A stretch of DNA of 64,000 bases from contig JAHZKF010000066.1 of NCBI GenBank assembly GCA_022600575.1, positions 1-64,000 on the forward strand, in the 5' to 3' direction. Below the pieces are notes generated by a model that was given only the letters and a program-made list of their open reading frames with translations, was not told the DNA's origin and ran no database searches. Shown in pieces: positions 61,355 through 64,000 of the stretch (position 1 is the stretch's first letter; each line of letters begins with the position of its first letter). The translations under genes and the position numbers were made by a program. The stretch is from Gammaproteobacteria bacterium (GTDB lineage Bacteria; Pseudomonadota; Gammaproteobacteria; Legionellales; Legionellaceae).

Positions 61355-62491
61355 ATGGCGGGACAACAACAACAGCAAGGTGGCGGTGATAATTCATTGG
61401 CACCTGTTTGGATAACGATACTGCTGTTTCTTACTGGTTATCTTATTTGGCACTTCGCACACCAGTATATCGTTTCTTTGGTCTTTTTCTTGAATATCAT
61501 ACAAGCTAAATTAGTGAGCCTTGTGTTTGGAGGGACCGTTTTACAAAAAGAGCTTACCTTGATGCAAGCGGTCGATCCGCGGGAGGTTCAGTGGGGAGAT
61601 TTGGTTGAGTTAACCAATCGAGTAGGGGAGTATATGCGTTATCCTCTTACGGGAGGGCTCATTTTTTTAGCTGTTTATCTATATCGTTCAAATGTGACGT
61701 TAAAATTTAAGAGAACGCACAGTATGGACTCACTTAAAACACAAGAGCAAGCCAATTGGGCGTGTATTGTTCCTGCAGTTAAAGAGCTTAATCTTGTATC
61801 GATGGATGTGAACAAAGGGGTTTGGGCGATGGCATTAACGCCCATGGAATTTGCACGAAAATATAAATTGCTACGAAAAGAAGATGCGCTTTTAGATAAT
61901 CCTGTGCCAGGTCAAGAGCTGACAGCGGGCATACGACGTGGAGATGCGAAGCGTGTGTTTACCTTGCAGTTGGGTCCTTATTGGGATGGTTTTGAAAATT
62001 GTTCGCCGCAAGCACGCGCATTAGCGGCGGTGTTTATTGCTCGGATGAATCGTGATCGTGAGGCTGCGACCTTGATTTTAACCACCTTAGATAAAACATA
62101 TGCTGAAGGGAACCCTGACTATTCGGTAGCACTTCCAACCATTAAGAAATATGAAAACACAGAAATGGTACAAGAAGTCATACAGCGGCATGCTTATCAA
62201 TTAACAGTGATGGCAGAATTAATTAAAACATCACGTGATGATGGTGTTGTACCGAGTGCAGAATTTTTATGGTTAAAGCCAATTGATAGGCGGCTTTGGT
62301 ATATGCTGAATAGTGTGGGGCGACAAACACCTTTTTCAGAAGTAGGGGGGCCTTTTGCACATTGGCGGGCGGAACAGGTCATGGGACGTCGTTCGTTAAC
62401 ACCTATGATTGATGAAGCCATTAGAGCACTTGAAATTGCAGTTAAAGAAGTTCAATTATCACCTAAAGAACTCAAAGGATTAGAGCCATGA
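61355..62491 (+). CDS. icmP: Dot/Icm coupling-complex protein IcmP/DotM
   Basis: DotM is an inner-membrane part of the type IV coupling complex with DotL and DotN, and binds a class of acidic-signal (E-block) effectors. The 378-residue product (Legionella ~376) begins with the glutamine-rich AGQQQQQGGGDNSLAPVWI. Hydrophobic segments at about 18-35, 40-60 and 96-113 anchor it, and a large cytoplasmic domain contains ANWACIVPAVKELN and QTPFSEVGGPFAHWRAEQVM. It overlaps icmO by four bases (ATGA). Confidence 0.95.
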   Translation: MAGQQQQQGGGDNSLAPVWITILLFLTGYLIWHFAHQYIVSLVFFLNIIQAKLVSLVFGGTVLQKELTLMQAVDPREVQWGDLVELTNRVGEYMRYPLTGGLIFLAVYLYRSNVTLKFKRTHSMDSLKTQEQANWACIVPAVKELNLVSMDVNKGVWAMALTPMEFARKYKLLRKEDALLDNPVPGQELTAGIRRGDAKRVFTLQLGPYWDGFENCSPQARALAAVFIARMNRDREAATLILTTLDKTYAEGNPDYSVALPTIKKYENTEMVQEVIQRHAYQLTVMAELIKTSRDDGVVPSAEFLWLKPIDRRLWYMLNSVGRQTPFSEVGGPFAHWRAEQVMGRRSLTPMIDEAIRALEIAVKEVQLSPKELKGLEP

Positions 62492-64000
62492 GACGAGGTG
62501 TTGAAGCGCATCATGAGGTAGATCCCACTCGGCTGTTGCGAGATACTCGAACACCAGGTGAGCGAATAGGAGCATTTTTTTCTGATTCGTCTAATGTTGC
62601 TATTTTATTGGTTGTATTGGGTGCGATTGGATATGTTTACCCCGTCTCTAGTTTTTTCGGCGCTATTTTGGGCGGAATAGCTTATTTATACGCGTCGTCA
62701 CGTAAGCAAAAACTACCTTTTCGTTTGCCGATGGTTGCACGAACGAAAGATTATAATGATTTAATACCGGGAATTAAAAAGCCTTATATGGCGCGTGGTA
62801 TTACTTATTTTGGTAACGATATTAAAAATGCCGAAGAACTTTGGTTTGCAAATGAAGATATGCGGACGCATGCTTTAATCTTTGGTTCTACCGGAAGTGG
62901 TAAAACAGAAGCGTTGGTGTCGATTGCATATAATGCACTTGTTCAGGGTAGTGGCTTTATCTATGTAGATGGAAAAGGAGATAACTCACTTTATGCGAAA
63001 GTATTTTCTATGGTACGTAGCATGGGACGAGAGGATGATTTATTACTGATTAACTTTATGACGGGTGCACGTGATATTGTTGGGCCTCAAAAGACTCGGT
63101 TATCGAATACACTCAATCCTTTTTGTCAAGGTTCTTCTAGTATGTTAACTCAGCTTGTCGTGAACTTAATGGGAAGTTCTCAAAGTGGAGGTGATGGTGA
63201 CATGTGGAAGGGGCGTGCCATTGCATTTGTTGAAGCTTTGATGCGGTTACTGGTTTATATGAGAGATGATGGGGCTATTTTACTTGATGCAAATAATATC
63301 CGAAATTATTTTGATATACAGCGTCTTGAGTCCATTGTAATCGATAAAGTATTTCCGCGTGATGATCAGGAAAGTGTCAATATTGAGTCGATTCCAAAAC
63401 TGGTGACAGATCCACTTCGAAATTATTTAATGACCTTACCTGGTTACAATAAAGAGAAAAAAGGGAAACAAGTATCACAGGTGCTTGAGCAGCATGGTTT
63501 TATTACCATGCAGTTGGTTCGAAGTTTTTCTTCGTTGGCCGATACTTATGGCCATATTATTCGAACAAATTTGGCCGAAGTAGATTTCAAAGATGTGGTT
63601 TTAAATCGACGTATTCTGGTTGTGCTCCTGCCAGCTTTAGAGAAATCACCTGATGAGCTTGCAAATTTAGGTAAGATCATTGTGGCATCATTAAAGGCCA
63701 TGATGGCAGCAGGATTAGGTGATGAGGTGGAAGGGGAATACAGAGATGTGATTGAGCGAAAACCTACCACAGCCCCAACCCCTTATATGTGTATTTTGGA
63801 TGAGTATGGATATTATGCTGTGCAGGGATTTGCTGTGGTGCCAGCACAGGCACGTTCGCTTGGTTTTTCTGCTATTTTTGCGGGGCAGGATTTACCAGCA
63901 TTTCAAAAAACGTCAAAAGAAGAAGCGGCGTCTATTGGTGCAAATACGAATATTAAAATTTGTATGAAGCTTGAGGATCCAACAGAAACCTGGGACTTTT
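62488..64000 (+). CDS. icmO: Dot/Icm type IV coupling ATPase IcmO/DotL, cut by window edge
   Basis: DotL is the coupling-protein ATPase that receives effectors from IcmS-IcmW and feeds them to the secretion channel. The first ~504 of about 780 residues are inside the window. Two membrane helices lie at about 36-51 and 54-68, Walker A GSTGSGKT at 133-140, and a Walker B-like CILDEYGYYA near 434-443. NTLNPFCQGSSS and FAGQDLPAF are further coupling-protein features. The gene starts inside the icmP stop (ATGA). The frame runs open to the right edge; the C-terminal IcmSW-binding region is not visible. Confidence 0.96.
   Translation, partial: MRRGVEAHHEVDPTRLLRDTRTPGERIGAFFSDSSNVAILLVVLGAIGYVYPVSSFFGAILGGIAYLYASSRKQKLPFRLPMVARTKDYNDLIPGIKKPYMARGITYFGNDIKNAEELWFANEDMRTHALIFGSTGSGKTEALVSIAYNALVQGSGFIYVDGKGDNSLYAKVFSMVRSMGREDDLLLINFMTGARDIVGPQKTRLSNTLNPFCQGSSSMLTQLVVNLMGSSQSGGDGDMWKGRAIAFVEALMRLLVYMRDDGAILLDANNIRNYFDIQRLESIVIDKVFPRDDQESVNIESIPKLVTDPLRNYLMTLPGYNKEKKGKQVSQVLEQHGFITMQLVRSFSSLADTYGHIIRTNLAEVDFKDVVLNRRILVVLLPALEKSPDELANLGKIIVASLKAMMAAGLGDEVEGEYRDVIERKPTTAPTPYMCILDEYGYYAVQGFAVVPAQARSLGFSAIFAGQDLPAFQKTSKEEAASIGANTNIKICMKLEDPTETWDF

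Noticed and set aside
1..64000. tRNA, rRNA, CRISPR array, insertion sequence or prophage
   Set aside because: No cloverleaf, repeat-spacer array, transposase or integrase could be seen; intergenic gaps are all below 300 bases.

Overview
The window is a dense, AT-rich chromosomal segment from a gammaproteobacterium of the order Legionellales. The diagnostic evidence is at the right end. There, icmT, icmS, an icmR-position gene, icmQ, icmP/dotM and icmO/dotL follow one another on the + strand in the order known from Legionella, so the organism has a Dot/Icm (type IVB) secretion system and is probably host-associated. I cannot name a genus. The icmR-position protein is not one I recognise, as expected for this fast-evolving locus.

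Bases 1-30,000 are a large surface-polysaccharide (LPS O-antigen or capsule-like) locus, almost all on the + strand. In order it contains: a hexapeptide acyltransferase; a PAPS-making cassette (cysD, cysNC, cysQ, TauE/SafE permease); the dTDP-sugar genes rmlB and rmlA with a ketoisomerase, an acyltransferase and an aminotransferase that together make a dTDP-3-acylamino-3,6-dideoxyhexose; three glycosyltransferases; galU, a UDP-glucuronate 4-epimerase and ugd (UDP-galacturonate supply); an asparagine-synthase-like amidotransferase; a polytopic Wzy-like protein; and pgi on the opposite strand. After pgi comes a second block: a WbpP-type epimerase, a TauD-type dioxygenase, an aldo/keto reductase, a PglC/WcaJ-type phosphoglycosyl transferase, a tiny acyl carrier protein, a NeuD-type acyltransferase, a KAS III-like enzyme, a DegT aminotransferase and manC. 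The dedicated ACP plus KAS III plus acyltransferase suggest a custom acyl group built for an amino sugar. This is the most novel-looking system in the window.

Bases 30,000-45,000 are the cell-wall and division cluster: dapA, a very short BamC-like lipoprotein, murI, murF, mraY, murD, ftsW, murC, murB, ddl, ftsQ, ftsA, ftsZ and lpxC. Nearly every junction is a 1-14 base overlap or a short gap. murG is absent from its usual place between ftsW and murC, and murE is absent before murF.

Bases 45,000-56,100 mix envelope and housekeeping genes (a DUF721/DciA-like protein, a PH-domain membrane protein, a dacB with a C-terminal extension, an FMN glutamate-synthase-like protein, yqgE, ruvX, pyrB) with four genes of no clear housekeeping role. 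These are a 766-residue helical protein, a 220-239-residue helical protein, a 102-residue protein and an APH/choline-kinase-fold protein. All four are on the - strand, and the larger three are reasonable Dot/Icm effector candidates. Bases 56,167-59,124 are housekeeping on the - strand (comM/yifB, ubiK, an EVE-domain protein, 5-formyl-THF cyclo-ligase).

Bases 59,251-64,000 are the icm operon, led by an unknown 63-residue gene. The gap between icmS and the icmR-position gene holds a direct repeat matching the PmrA-box pattern, which points to PmrAB control of the secretion genes. icmO/dotL runs off the right edge. I found no tRNA, rRNA, CRISPR array, insertion sequence or prophage. No non-coding stretch exceeds 300 bases.
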